64,000 nucleotides of DNA, from contig SWBL01000119.1 in assembly GCA_024195585.1 (NCBI GenBank), forward strand, positions 1-64,000, in the 5' to 3' direction. A program made the translations under genes and the position numbers. This document shows, piece after piece, positions 1 to 11,671 of this stretch. Source of the stretch: Aureobasidium sp. EXF-3400 (lineage: Eukaryota > Ascomycota > Dothideomycetes > Dothideales > Saccotheciaceae). Numbering within the stretch: the first letter of the stretch is position 1; every line of letters begins with the position of its first letter. Below the pieces are notes generated by a model. That model did no database searches. It was not told the DNA's origin and worked only from the letters and a program-made list of their open reading frames with translations.

Positions 1-2496
1 CCCACCGTAGTACTAATCTGCCGTTCAACTGCTTATGTATGGCAGAGCGGACGGGATGCCCAGTTTTCAGCTGACTGTGGCCGTATGTGCTTGATATGCA
101 ATTTTGTAGCAATATATCCAGACTTTCTTACGACACAGCCAGACTCATCAATCGAGCTGGCACTTGAAAGTCCTCGTTGTCAGTCCGAGCAATAGACCCT
201 CCTACCCCTTCATTGCGCCTAAGAATACGCACTGTCAGCGTACGAAATCATGACCTCCTCACCGGTGACCATCAATCTCGGCCGAGTTACCAAATACCGA
301 GGCTGATAAACCCAAGATTTGGAGATCGATACTGGGCGAGATAACCTTTGTCCATCGACATCATACCAATTTTTGCATCTCCGTTGAAACTGTTCCGCGC
401 GACATCATTGGAGATTTTAACCGTGACCAAATGGCGGGGATAACCAAATGCAGTATCAATCGCCGCTGTACCTGTATCTGACGGCAGCGATAATCTTATC
501 AAGATAATTTGTTGTTTCGTGATGCAAAAGCAAGCACGCAAGTGAGCACGCGAACGGTCAATGATATGACTCCATCGACGAAGAGCGAAGCCCTCGCATT
601 GTCGCATCCGCACTGACTTAATCAGATTCCGCGAGATTGTCCATTCTTCAGATCATGCTCGGGTTTGTCTCGTCGGTGACAAGATTCCGAGTATCGGAGT
701 ATCTTTGTCAATCCATGTCAAATGGAAGCATAAAATTGAATGGCCAGGGTCGGCTATAGTCGGCTCGCGGAATGTGGAGAAGTGGTCGCCGTCAAACTCT
801 CGAGGCTCGATAGAAGCCGCCAATCGGCGCATCGGTCCAAGAACCTCGAGGCTCAAAGACCAGCGTGGCAGTGTAGACGGGCGGAAGTCCGAAGATTCCG
901 GTGGTGGAAACATGCTCTTTGTCACAAGAATTCTAGCTTGTTGCGAGGTCGGAGAGTCCAAGCTGGTCCAAGAACACAGTGTCAGTACGTTCGAGATAGG
1001 AGCATACAGGATCGTCACTCCGAAGAAGGCACCATGAATCGACGTCGAGCGATAGAAGTCGAGGCTTCGAAGAGAAGGCTCCGCTCCATACGACCGACGT
1101 GGTCTCAAAAGATACGCGAGCGTTTGTCATGCGATATGCGGAGAAAATTGTGTATCTTTGCGTGCCAGATAGCGATCAACAAAGAGGTGCAATTCCGTAT
1201 GAGAAGATACACTCGATAGATACCTGCCCTTTCCAGGAGGCGAGTGAGCACATACGCTTGGTACGGATAAGACGGCCATTGCGATATGTAGATGCGACGC
1301 CTCGCTTTGTTTCAAGGTATGCAGATAAAAGGAGACATGAGGTTAGCAATAAAGTGCGTGTGCGCATCTCGCCTGGCGCAAGGTCACGGTCAAATGGGTT
1401 GCAAGGCGGATGCTCTGAAAAGTGTTGAGTGCAGCACGACATGGTGGTGATGGCCTAATCTGCTGCCGCATGGGCTGCAAGGAGATGAAGCACCTCGCAG
1501 ATGCATCGCGGAGCATTTCCGACCAACGGTACGGGAACCTGGGAAAATACTATCGCTCAAAGGGCAAAAGAGATGCGAAATGCGGAGAAGGAGGCAGGAA
1601 CGGGGTGAGATTCGCAAAAGAAAGCATTTATCAAATCTCGGCTGTTGCAAATCAATTGCTTGTCGGAGACGGCATGCATGAGGCCAGCACCGATGGAAGT
1701 CCGCTTTGTTGCGGATATTATGTACGAGGCTCGAGAGCAAAAGGGCTGATCACGCCAGATGATGGAACGGAATCGTAAAGCAGAAGCAAACATGGCGGTG
1801 ACGGAGTGAAGGTTTTGCAGACACAAAGAGAAACTGCCGGGGCCCTCCACCCGTCGGAGGTGAGCTGTGCCGAGATAACAAAGGTATTGCCGATTTGACG
1901 ACAGGAATGGATGGTTTAGGAGATAGGTTGGGGTAAATGGGAGAGACAGAGTCAGGTCACGATCAGGTCAGGCTTGGCAGGCCGGAGAATGTTTGCTGAT
2001 TGCATTCGGAAGGAGCGATGGCTGCAGGCTTGTTGGAGCGGCAATCTGGCCCTGGGCAGCTGGGCTGGGGTAAGAGCAGGAGGTATGTCGCCGGTGGCTT
2101 ACAGTCGATTGGGGGGGAATTTTGGTGAAAGTTGGTGGCGGCTGTTGTTGGTTGACAAAAGGCTGTCAGTGTCGGCAAAAGTGACGAGGCAGCGTATTGA
2201 TTAGGTGCGGGCAGTGGATCGAGCGTTGGCCTAAGAACAGCCAAGTTTATCATTTGGGTACGGTATTAGATCGGATATGACATGTTGCTATCAGCTGCTC
2301 TAGAACCTCGCTCTCACCTTGTCTCTCGTGTGCGACGTGTGCCTGTGACTGACATCTCCTCAAGCATGTCGTGTTGCACCATCCAAGACAGGCCCAGCAT
2401 TAATAACACAACTCCTGCCATCGCTGCCATTGCTATGCCCATGGCTCCTTCGGCCTGAGCCTCGAGTATGAGGTGCATCCACTCCGCAACAGTGCC
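1..2496. other. Region upstream of MED12, no supportable gene
   Basis: No reading frame here has convincing start, splice and codon structure. Minus-strand open stretches at 653-1108 and 287-613 read like ordinary protein for short distances but cannot be joined with clear splice sites, so they may be remnants of an unknown gene. The final few hundred bases must carry the MED12 promoter and leader. Confidence 0.5.
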
Positions 2497-5400
2497 ATGA
2501 TAAGCCAACCATCGGCGGGCACGCAAGTTCCTGGCCCTCACCCTCGCCCTTTGAACCGCCCTGCTCTTCCTTCCAAACTCAGCAACGTCAACCTCAGTCG
2601 ACAAGATGACATTGTCGACGTCGACGAGGCAAACCGCTCGGCGTACACGGCAAACGGCATGCTCCAATACGCCGCCCAGCCCGTCAACACCCCCGACGAG
2701 CCCGCACAACACATTCCACCACGCCTTCTCTCCCAACGCACAACACAACTACCGCTACCTCGCCGTCCTCAATCTCTGACCGCACAAGGTCATACTCGTC
2801 CGCCCGTTCCAAAGCCGACCCCCACACCCGTCCTGGATCCATCAACAAGAGCCACCGGCCTGCAACCACCCGCAGTCGCTACGAAGCTTCCGCGAGACAA
2901 GGCTGCCGATTTCTTCCCATGGACCAACATCGAGGGCAAGCACCCGGAAGATGTGCTCAACGAGCACCTCATAAAATCCGGCTACAGCGACAAGCCCGCC
3001 GGCCCCGCTCAGCAGGAATCAAATATGGCTCGCCCTCATCTCTGGCCCAGTCTGAAGAATAAGAATGGACTCAGCGTATTGTCTGCTCTCTTCGTCCAAG
3101 TGCTGGACAAGAGATCTCAAATGCGTCTCTGCACCGCCCCTTCAACCTTCAAGCCGCCACCGAGAGTCACCCTGACCGACACAAAGAGAGAAGCTTGGCT
3201 CAAGGACCTCGCCAACCCAGAAGTACCCCTACGAAAGCTCAGTAGAACCATCCCCCATGGCATCCGAGGTAAGGTTCTCCTCGATCATTGCATTTCCAAG
3301 GATATTCCTATCGCCAGAGCTGTTTGGCTTTCCAAGTGCGTCGGAGCAAACGAAATTCGTGCCTTCAAGAGGAAGGGTGTCTCTGGTCCTGCTGCCTTGG
3401 CTGGTGAACTCAAGTGGATCAAGGAGTGGACTGTCTTTGTCGAACAGTTTGTTGATGGTATCATCGCCAGCTGCGGTCAGCCGGGATGGTCTCGCAAGAT
3501 GAACTATGCTGTTCGCTTAGGCACTCAATTCTATGTCGATCACTTGCTTGATGAAGAACACTACATGGACTGGATCCTCACTTCTCTCAAACAAAGCTCT
3601 CCGGAAAGATTGCCCGTTTGGATTCTACTTATTCAAATATACTGGAAACACCTCATCTCCCACAGAAATAGGGGTCACCGTCTCGCCGAAGCTCTACTTG
3701 GACATGCGAAAGCTCTTGCCGCCACACCCTATGGTATTAACCTACAGCTTACCACCCGCATCAACCAACTCATCACTGTCTTGGCCGTCAACCATAGAGG
3801 ATGTTTGGTGCTACCGAAGTCTTGGAACGAATACAAGGCGACATTTGCTGCTGTGAAGCCAACCGGCCGAGTCAATCTCGAGGCTGAAGGCTTGAACAAC
3901 GTTACAAGGCGCAACAACCGCTTGTCAGGGGCCTCCCCACAAGCGACTTCTCGGACTCACAAACTTCGACTACTAGACATCCTGGACTCTGTCGGCTTGG
4001 ATGTTCATATTGACAGAATTGCTGCTCAGTGTGAGTCGCTGGGTATTGATACACGATCAATGCTGGTCACCATACTGGAGTGGGCGGCTTCGAAACACCG
4101 TTCAGGAATCGCCCGTGTCTACCTCGCCGCACAATTGATTCGTTACTGGAGCTTCGCAGGCTTCAGTGCAGATGATGCGGTATTGACAATGCTCGAAAAG
4201 GCTCGGAACGACCGCAACATGGAACCTCGCCTGATCTACAAACTCGTTTCCGCCCTGGCACGATCTGGTCACTTCTCAGTTGGCAGGTATCTCCAGTGGC
4301 TTATCTCGATGGGCGTATTGTCTGGCTCCGACGCTGCCGCGAGTGAGGCTCAGCTCCTTCTCGAACTACCGACCGCCTATCTATCATCCCACATCGTCAA
4401 CCTGAGGCGTACGCTCTTGAACCGTGTTGGCTATCATGCCGATGCAGAACTGCGTGAGGTCGAAAACTACAAAGCCGTCCTGTCCCAGCACCTCGGTGGC
4501 ATGTCTTTGCCTAGCCCCGGTGTAGCCTCCCATGAGCCTGTCCTCAACTCGAAGCCTGTTGGTGCTGTCAGGATGGTAGTAGCTCAATGGCTCTGCGAAA
4601 GAGTCATATCGCAAAATTTCGAGTCTGTCAGCGATACCGTCTTCAATGGCAACCTTGCCGCTTTCTGCTTGGTACGTCATACTTTGGAACAGTTCGAAGA
4701 TTATCCAAGCTTGGCCAAAGTACTTGCTGCTGCATCCAGCTGCAGTAACCCTCAGATCCTGGCTGCTGCAGCAGACACCATCAATCTCAATATCGAGATC
4801 TTTGCTACTATGGGCTTCTTGCCCGCGTTAGTATCGCAGATCTACCAACAACAACGTCGCTTGCGTTCAAGACAACCTTTGGATCGCGCCTTCCTCCTCT
4901 CGTTGTCTGGACTCGTGCGTCGTGTACCAACAGGTGCAATGTATGGAAAAACCCTTGACGGCGAGCTTGCGATCTGTGAGACACAGAGCTCTACTGCCGC
5001 ATGTTCACCAGCATCTGACAGCATGGCGATCTCGCAATCAGGAAGTCTCGAGTCTAATGAAGACATTGACCGAGTGCTTACTAGCGGTAACACCATGGAC
5101 GAGCAGCTTCTAGTTCGTATGTTTACCACCATCGCGGATCGCAGTGTCAAAATGGGATCCGAAGGCTTGTCTCGTGCCAGCACGTGGTTCACGCAGCTGA
5201 GATTGTTCGACCAGACCACCTTCGAGCAGTTGGTGCAGAAGCTTGTGACACGCATGGCTGAAGCAGCAGCGCCGTTTGAAGCTGTAGAAGGTGTTGTTGC
5301 CTCCCTAGTCGGCTCAGGCTGCTTGAAGCTGGACACTTTTCACCAAATCTGGGAGAAGAAGCTCAACACTATCAAAGCTACGGAGCCTGCCAACGCTAGT

Positions 5401-6927
5401 CGCATTGCTACCATATGTGCCAGGATCTTGATACCATCCACATCCGTAACACAAAACCAATCTGCCGAGGCGTACAGATTCAAGGTCGCACAGAACCTGT
5501 TTTGCATTGAACAAAAGGCAAGCATTCTACGTATCATTGGAACACTTCTGCAGCTCAATCCTCAGTCGATTATGTCGAAGAACGGTAATGCACTAGAAGA
5601 GAAGGTCACCTCGTTGCTCCGTCAGTACATCGTCACGGATCACAAACTGGTCTCGCAGGAGCTTGTTTGCAAGAACAACCCGATCATTGCGCAGAACACT
5701 GTGCAGCCTCTTCTTGACTCTCTACTGGACTTCGCACCTCGGGAAGAGCAGGTCAGCATGTCAATCATTGACAAGGTGAACAAGATTGTCAAGTCGACCA
5801 CAGAGCTTTCTTTGCCGTTCAGCCAACTCGCTCTGCAACAGGTTTCTGCCACTCTCTCTGGCGGTAACAGCCTGTCAGATAACGACAAAAGTAGTCTGGT
5901 CCGTACATTCCAAAGCGCGATCGAGCATACATCTTCCGTCTGGCCGCAGCTGCTGAGTGCACTGGACAAGGATCTGATCTATCACATCCACTCTTGGGCA
6001 GGCGAGTGTGTCTTGGAGAAGCTCTCCTCTATCATCACTGTCGATGGGTCTATGGCTGAGGAAGCTGCCGTACGGCGATACCTGAAAGCAGTCGAAGCAT
6101 CTGCACTTGCCGCTTCAACTCAGTCAATGCCGTCGACCGCATTCTCCATGCTTGTAGAATATCTCAAGCGACTAGGTCAATTTGCAGAAAGCATCAACCC
6201 CCTCGACCCTACACAATCAGATAAGAAGGTCCGCATGGCATTCGGCATCAGTGTGTTGCTACAGCTTAGTACGATGCATCACCATACGCTTCAGGATGCC
6301 AATGCTTTCGCACAAGACCTGATCCCACTGATGGGTGTTATGTGTGCTCTGCTTATTCATCCCAAGCTACAAGGCCAGCAGATGATACTTGAACACATCC
6401 TTGATGTCGCTTCAATGATCTCTGATGACTTGTCCAACGAGCACATGCATACGATTCTACGCAACCTGCCACCTCAAGCTCGTTGCATACCTCGCCTACG
6501 CTATCTGTTTGGCACTCACACATCCCCAGACGCCTGGTTGTCGCTCGCATCAAAGGTAGTACCGGCTTCTGCAGCTCAGCAAAACCCAACATCCACACCT
6601 CTGCAGATCTCCTCTTCGCCTGTATCGGCCACGCAATCGCCGTCCATGATGCAAAGACCATGGCCAGTCCCCGCTCGACCCGGCATGCCTGCTCGTCCGC
6701 CCTCTACCGCCAACACCCCCGTCCTGTCACAAGCACACTTGCAACAACAGCAAGTCCAACAGCAGAGACTGTCCGCAGGCTTGGGCGTGAACAGAGGTCC
6801 TGTCGAGCTAAAGCAAACACCTTACATGCTTAGACGTTGGGAGTTGATGCCCGACCCAACCCCTATCATGGGTGCTAACGACACCAGTCTGAGCCTAGGA
6901 CTATTCCAGGTCAGAAAATGTGTTTGA
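2497..6927 (+). CDS. SRB8: Mediator of RNA polymerase II transcription subunit 12
   Basis: MED12/SRB8 is a nuclear scaffold of the Mediator CDK8 kinase module; it links and activates CDK8-cyclin C and mostly represses transcription. The gene is one uninterrupted exon giving about 1476 residues, a normal length for fungal Srb8. Residues 1-140 are Pro/Ser-rich and disordered. The Med12 signature lies at about 225-282, including PLRKLSRTIPHGIRGKVLLD and the WLSKCVGANEIRAFKRKG stretch. Long helical middle and C-terminal regions follow, then a Gln-rich patch near 1425 and a conserved-looking tail ending DTSLSLGLFQVRK. The frame stays open a few codons upstream, but only through a GTG, so the ATG at 2497 (MISQPSAG) is taken as the start. 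A short upstream ORF overlaps this start (see findings). Identification is strong; the exact N-terminus is less sure. Confidence 0.93.
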   Translation: MISQPSAGTQVPGPHPRPLNRPALPSKLSNVNLSRQDDIVDVDEANRSAYTANGMLQYAAQPVNTPDEPAQHIPPRLLSQRTTQLPLPRRPQSLTAQGHTRPPVPKPTPTPVLDPSTRATGLQPPAVATKLPRDKAADFFPWTNIEGKHPEDVLNEHLIKSGYSDKPAGPAQQESNMARPHLWPSLKNKNGLSVLSALFVQVLDKRSQMRLCTAPSTFKPPPRVTLTDTKREAWLKDLANPEVPLRKLSRTIPHGIRGKVLLDHCISKDIPIARAVWLSKCVGANEIRAFKRKGVSGPAALAGELKWIKEWTVFVEQFVDGIIASCGQPGWSRKMNYAVRLGTQFYVDHLLDEEHYMDWILTSLKQSSPERLPVWILLIQIYWKHLISHRNRGHRLAEALLGHAKALAATPYGINLQLTTRINQLITVLAVNHRGCLVLPKSWNEYKATFAAVKPTGRVNLEAEGLNNVTRRNNRLSGASPQATSRTHKLRLLDILDSVGLDVHIDRIAAQCESLGIDTRSMLVTILEWAASKHRSGIARVYLAAQLIRYWSFAGFSADDAVLTMLEKARNDRNMEPRLIYKLVSALARSGHFSVGRYLQWLISMGVLSGSDAAASEAQLLLELPTAYLSSHIVNLRRTLLNRVGYHADAELREVENYKAVLSQHLGGMSLPSPGVASHEPVLNSKPVGAVRMVVAQWLCERVISQNFESVSDTVFNGNLAAFCLVRHTLEQFEDYPSLAKVLAAASSCSNPQILAAAADTINLNIEIFATMGFLPALVSQIYQQQRRLRSRQPLDRAFLLSLSGLVRRVPTGAMYGKTLDGELAICETQSSTAACSPASDSMAISQSGSLESNEDIDRVLTSGNTMDEQLLVRMFTTIADRSVKMGSEGLSRASTWFTQLRLFDQTTFEQLVQKLVTRMAEAAAPFEAVEGVVASLVGSGCLKLDTFHQIWEKKLNTIKATEPANASRIATICARILIPSTSVTQNQSAEAYRFKVAQNLFCIEQKASILRIIGTLLQLNPQSIMSKNGNALEEKVTSLLRQYIVTDHKLVSQELVCKNNPIIAQNTVQPLLDSLLDFAPREEQVSMSIIDKVNKIVKSTTELSLPFSQLALQQVSATLSGGNSLSDNDKSSLVRTFQSAIEHTSSVWPQLLSALDKDLIYHIHSWAGECVLEKLSSIITVDGSMAEEAAVRRYLKAVEASALAASTQSMPSTAFSMLVEYLKRLGQFAESINPLDPTQSDKKVRMAFGISVLLQLSTMHHHTLQDANAFAQDLIPLMGVMCALLIHPKLQGQQMILEHILDVASMISDDLSNEHMHTILRNLPPQARCIPRLRYLFGTHTSPDAWLSLASKVVPASAAQQNPTSTPLQISSSPVSATQSPSMMQRPWPVPARPGMPARPPSTANTPVLSQAHLQQQQVQQQRLSAGLGVNRGPVELKQTPYMLRRWELMPDPTPIMGANDTSLSLGLFQVRKCV

Positions 6928-7843
6928 TCACCTTCATATCACCCGATCTACGAATCGGGTATACATTTAGACTCGTTCAATTCTGCATCGTCAGTGGAAG
7001 AAAAGTCTGTTTCTGCATACTCTTTTGCACATTACATTATCCTTCATCATTTTTTCTTTGTCATGTCAGTTTCGGTGTTTATAGGCGTCATCAATTCTCA
7101 GCGGCGCATACATTGGTTCAGGATATCTCCATCTTCGGCGTTTTGTCATTATCATCGGCAGGAAGCATATTTTCTATCATCGGACAGCGGACTGGGCAAG
7201 GCGGGGTTTCTGAGTCAGTCATATACCCCAAGGGATAGCAAGAGGGTAGGAGGTTTATATGTACATTCGCAAAGTCCGGTACAGGATAGGCATGGTCAAG
7301 ACAAGACAGGACAGGTCAGGAGATAATTGTCTAGCCTCCAATAAGAAACCACTTTATGTTATAGTCATGATACCTGTGCGAGATTCTTCTGATAAAGGTA
7401 GGTCTTACTCCCGCTTACTCTGTGATGGGTGATGCAAGGTGAGGTAGGGATTCCCATTGCATGGATTCCTATGTCCGTGATTGTGCCTCGATGATCCACG
7501 TTCATGTGTTGACTTATGCCACCCTATTGTTTGTTACATGTCTTGACTTAGCATATGCTCCTCAGGTTCACTTTCCCTTTCCTCGAGTTATTCCTAGTAT
7601 CGTGATTACAGGATGGTTGAGAATTGTGGGCATGGTCGGTCTTGTCAGGGGGGTTCTTTGATTGTTCGTAGAGCTAGGTCGTGTGCCGAATGTATGTATA
7701 GCTAAGTATTGTCTTGTGTTCTTCTTGTAAAGCAAAATCCGACGAGCTTCCTTCGTTCAGTCTGTATAGCAACATTATTTCTTTCTTTGCAATCTGTGCC
7801 CTCATATTTCTCAGACAGTAGACATGGACGGTTCATGACGGCG
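6928..7843. other. Intergenic region between MED12 and a convergent gene
   Basis: This stretch holds the two facing 3' flanks of MED12 and the LPPEIR gene on the other strand. It is T-rich near 7000-7150 and has a short purine run of ACAGG/ACAAG-like units around 7280-7320. I see no gene in it. Confidence 0.5.
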
Positions 7844-8727
7844 CTAGCCTTGGTCTCGTTGATACCATGGCAGCATGCTGCGCAGAATGGCTCCGTCGAC
7901 TATAGGAGTCATCAACAACTTCCAACGTATGGTTTGCTTTACACTTGCAGCGCCGGAATGTAGCCAGTCGATATCGTATTGTCGACATTGATTCACCATC
8001 CTCACAGTTTGCGTGCTACTCTCTAGGAGTAGTCCTGCACCAGGACCGATCCAGAGTCGAGTGGTTTGGGTGTATTTTTCCAACCTTGATCTATCATAGA
8101 GACGATGAACGGCGTAGATATCCAGTATCAGATCGCTGACTCTGATCCGAATGTGGCCCATGTGGCAGAAGATGTCCTTGTCTCGTAGAGTGTGATGGGA
8201 GGCTGTACACTTGTCAAGAAGGTTCACGACGTAGAGCAGATCCCTAATAGAGTATATGGTGATGTAGAAGATACATTGATGGTAGATCAGCTGCCAGAAC
8301 TCTTGGTGTACGAGGCGACAGACACGAAGCAGTGGAAGTGGTCGTGGGATGATCTCGTTGTTGAGCTCTTTGGGAGGAGAGCGACTGGCGAATCTCTGCT
8401 TGCGAGCAGTCATGTAGTAGATTCGATCTTCGGGGAGCATATAGCGGTAGATCATTAGGCGGATTTCGGGTGGCAGGGCGAGGAAGTCGAAAGTCTGCTC
8501 AGGCCAGTAGCGGAGTTTGAGCTGTTGATGAAGTCAGGTCAGTAGAGGGAAGGCATGTTGGGAATTGTATCTCGAACCTTTCGATAAGTTCTCTGGATGA
8601 GCTCACGAAATTTGATGATGTAGACGTACATCGCGCAGCCCAGGACGAAGAGGATGACCGCCGCGATGCAGAAATAGATGACGATCGGGACGAAGATGCC
8701 GACGAGAACAGCAGTCTTCATCATCAT
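7844..8727 (-). CDS. Membrane-anchored LPPEIR-motif protein, two exons
   Basis: A 275-residue protein from exons 8727-8578 and 8521-7844. The 56-nt intron has a TACTGAC branch site and ends CAACAG, and the frame closes exactly at phase 0. Exon 1 starts with three consecutive ATG codons and encodes a strongly hydrophobic helix at residues 5-37. Exon 2 carries the motif LALPPEIRLMIYRY at 64-77, which heads a large family of fungal proteins of unknown role (F-box-like or 2EXR-type N-termini). The rest resembles the usual follow-on of that family, with a 'LLRVCRLVHQEFWQL' helix. I infer a membrane-tethered family member. Function is unknown. A second gene of the same layout lies at 15591-16361. 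Confidence 0.75.
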
Positions 8728-9955
8728 GCGAGGTCGGCGCCGCGAAAGGATGGTGTTGTGTAGTGTAGCGAAGTCAGGAGGAGACAGTGGTGCATCGTTT
8801 GGGAAGGGAAGGTGTCACATGCTTCGACGACTTCTTCAAAAAATCTCACAGGGAAAGAACGACGCATGATAAAATCGAGGAAGGAAAAATCTCGACAGCC
8901 GAATGCTCCTTCTTTCTTTGTGCTTCTGAATTCGAGAGACATTATCTATACCATGAGTAGACTTGGATAACAAGAGAATACTCATCAGGATGAGCGCACT
9001 CGACCGGTGATCAGAGCAGAAATGCATCACTTGGGAACCCAGGACATATTCCCGATTGGCTTATCTCTTCCTATACCTAGCTCAGACATCTTTTGCAAGA
9101 TCAATGAATGGTTGTCGTTGGCCATCAAATGTACTATGTTAGGTTTCTGTAGATGTTCAGCTCTTCCTCCATACCAAAGCTCAAACTCTCACTTCTGGAA
9201 CACAGTAACTGACTCTCGACCAAAGAGGTCCGTCCTACCGTCGAGTTGTGGTTTGGAATTGCGCAGCTACATGCAAAAGTGGTTTGGACGTCTACGAATG
9301 ACATATGGTAAGTATAAACGAGCTGAGATGTCTCAAGCAGGTTTACGCGAGCTGAGCCTCCCCGGAGATGACCGTTGGTATAGGACTTGAGCTGCGCAGC
9401 TCTTTCCAGTTTTTTCCCGCCCTCTCCGATGAGTCTTCCGGATCAACGTACTCCCTGCCGTTGTATTTCTGAGCAGATGCTGCAGCTGATGGCAGTTGAC
9501 GAGTCTGTGTATCACAACAATCGTGCGCCAGTCTAGATTTTGTCTCAGACTGTCGGTCACTCCGCTGCCGATGTCAACCCAAAACGGTTTGTGGAAGTCT
9601 TCTAGAAAACATCGATCAGCCATGCCAGCCCTCTTTGGCAACGCTCGAGATATCTTGGACTCACGTGGCTTGGTATCCTTGGTGGAAGGTCACCCCTTCG
9701 TATTCGTTCACAACTCTACGGGTAGACCGAACAGAGCTGAAAGGTGAAACCCGTGAATCTACTACCTGAGCACAGTAGACTGTGGCTTACAATTCTACCC
9801 GATCATGCCATCTAACAGAGCATTCCGTTGCACAGTCATGATCAATGCTCATCAGATGGAGGTATAAGTAGAGATACTATCCCTCATAGCCATTGATCAT
9901 TTCAGAAACAAACCGATTATTCCTTATCATCACAGCAAACCATACAACCATTAAC
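8728..9955. other. Intergenic region, divergent promoters
   Basis: This region lies between the divergent LPPEIR gene and the secreted Cys-rich protein gene. Open frames at 9007-9390 and 9333-9747 overlap each other on both strands, have no family motifs and look like chance. The right end carries a TATA-like box listed separately. Confidence 0.5.
9863..9869 (+). promoter_or_regulatory. TATA-like box of the secreted protein gene
   Basis: TATAAGT lies about 90 bp upstream of the ATG at 9956, at a spacing usual for fungal core promoters. Confidence 0.45.
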
Positions 9956-11461
9956 ATGCGTCAAGCCATTACAGCGACCCTATTCTGTGCAGCTCTTGCC
10001 AGCGCTCAGAGCACAACTTCGATCGATATCGACGCCATCTCTGTCGCCGTTCCCACTACAGTCTTCAATCTTCCGATTGTATACGTTACAGCAGAGGATG
10101 CTCCCGCTATTACAGCAACCACGCTTGCCGCGACTGCAACTGCATCTTCTGATCCTCTGGCCACACAAGTCTTTGACTCCGCAGGTGATGTCTCGGTGGC
10201 CTTATCGTCCGCTTCTGTACTGGCCACTGCAAGTGCCACCGATCTCTCGAAACGTGCTGCTACTTGCGTCCCACAGCCATCTGGTATCTCCTACAACTCT
10301 ATTCCTGATACTGCCGCTGGATTCGTTGCCGATACGTACTACTCTACCCAAGCTGGACTAGCAAGTACTCCCTCGGGATGGGTTCAGTCATTCTTAGGTC
10401 TGAACGCTTCCAATTCTGCTGATCAGTACCTTGGATTCACTCTTTTATCGTCCTACGATGTGCAAGCTTGTACAAACAAGTGCTCGGCCATCAAGGGCTG
10501 TAACTCAGTCAACATCTACTACGAGAGAGATCCTAGCTCTTCCACGGATGGTCCTTCATGCCTTGATCCACCCAGCACTATCAATGTAAAGTGCGTGTAC
10601 TGGGGAGGTGCAGTGGTCGCTGCCAATGCCAACGGCTTTGGTCAGATGCGTGCAAACTTCCAGGTTGTCATTGCTGGCAGTAATGGCTATATGACTACTT
10701 CCTATGCTGCAGCACTCGCAGCTCAACCTGATGCTACCCCGCCATCTTCAGTCGCCGATCCTGCAGACAATGTCTATAAGGTCTACGCCGCTTCTGACTT
10801 GACACAAGGTGCCTACACCAATACCGCTGCTCCCAGCTCGTACAAAGACTGTATGACCTCTTGTGATGCCGACTCGAATTGCCAGGCATTTACCTACGTT
10901 GGCGGCAGCAACGGAATCGGCGCTGGAACATGCTGGCTAAAGAAGCAGCCTGGATCACCTTCCAAAGCAGGCACCAACGTCGTATCTGGAGCAAAGAACG
11001 GAAAAGTGACCACGACCTACACCACCACCAACCCCGTCTCGAAGCAGTTCAACATCTTGATCACTAGCTCCGGCACCAGCGCTGATGGCAAATACATCTT
11101 CATCTCAGGAGACGGTGGTCAGAGCAAACTAGTCTCCAACCCTGCCGATGCCACAAAATTTGTCGTCGACGAGGCAAACCAGCATATGGTTGTGCAAAGC
11201 GGCAGTGCTGCTGGATTCGCTTTCGCTCTGGCCCCTACCACAGTTACTTCGCCTTTGTACTTTGCTCAACAGGGCAGTGCTTCTCAGTCTTACTTCACTT
11301 GTACTGTGGACGGTAATGGTGGAGTGGCTTGCGGTGTGAACGGGAGGGGTATCGCTGGTACTGTTTGTTCCTCCGATAACTACAGCAGTATCCAACTTAT
11401 CACTGGTGACACGTGGCCTGGCACTTGCAAGTGGGTGCTCTGGAACTTCGTGTCTGCTTAG
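9956..11461 (+). CDS. Secreted Cys-rich protein with PAN/apple-like repeats
   Basis: A 501-residue single-exon protein. The first in-frame ATG at 9956 begins a clear signal peptide (MRQAITATLFCAALASA). A Ser/Thr/Ala-rich stretch up to about residue 98 ends in a Kex2-type KR site at 99-100 (LSKR-AATC), so the region looks like a removable propeptide. Two Cys-rich modules follow: one around 175-220 (CTNKCSAIKGCNSVNIYY) and one around 305-345 (CMTSCDADSNCQAFTYVGG), both with the spacing of PAN/apple domains. The C-terminal part (about 365-501) has repeated beta-like strands and further Cys residues. Such proteins are common and abundant in ascomycetes and are thought to bind carbohydrate or protein at the cell surface; the actual ligand here is unknown. 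Confidence 0.85.
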   Translation: MRQAITATLFCAALASAQSTTSIDIDAISVAVPTTVFNLPIVYVTAEDAPAITATTLAATATASSDPLATQVFDSAGDVSVALSSASVLATASATDLSKRAATCVPQPSGISYNSIPDTAAGFVADTYYSTQAGLASTPSGWVQSFLGLNASNSADQYLGFTLLSSYDVQACTNKCSAIKGCNSVNIYYERDPSSSTDGPSCLDPPSTINVKCVYWGGAVVAANANGFGQMRANFQVVIAGSNGYMTTSYAAALAAQPDATPPSSVADPADNVYKVYAASDLTQGAYTNTAAPSSYKDCMTSCDADSNCQAFTYVGGSNGIGAGTCWLKKQPGSPSKAGTNVVSGAKNGKVTTTYTTTNPVSKQFNILITSSGTSADGKYIFISGDGGQSKLVSNPADATKFVVDEANQHMVVQSGSAAGFAFALAPTTVTSPLYFAQQGSASQSYFTCTVDGNGGVACGVNGRGIAGTVCSSDNYSSIQLITGDTWPGTCKWVLWNFVSA

Positions 11462-11671
11462 ATGGCTGCGTTTTTGGCGTTAGGTGTTTCTCGCTCGTCA
11501 TCACATTTCTTTGTCACAGACCATGTTAGCTTTTTGACGTGTCACTTGATTCCAAACATATCATTTCAAACCTTTCCCTGCTCCGGATGCATACTGCTAC
11601 CTCCCGTTCATCTGTCATTGACTTCACGGCGTTGTCAAGTGTATGAAACTATGTGGATTACGCTCTGCTAT

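Noticed and set aside
653..1108. Minus-strand open frame of 151 codons with ordered-looking sequence
   Set aside because: No motif, overlapping frames on the other strand, and no convincing splice sites to the neighbouring frame at 287-613.
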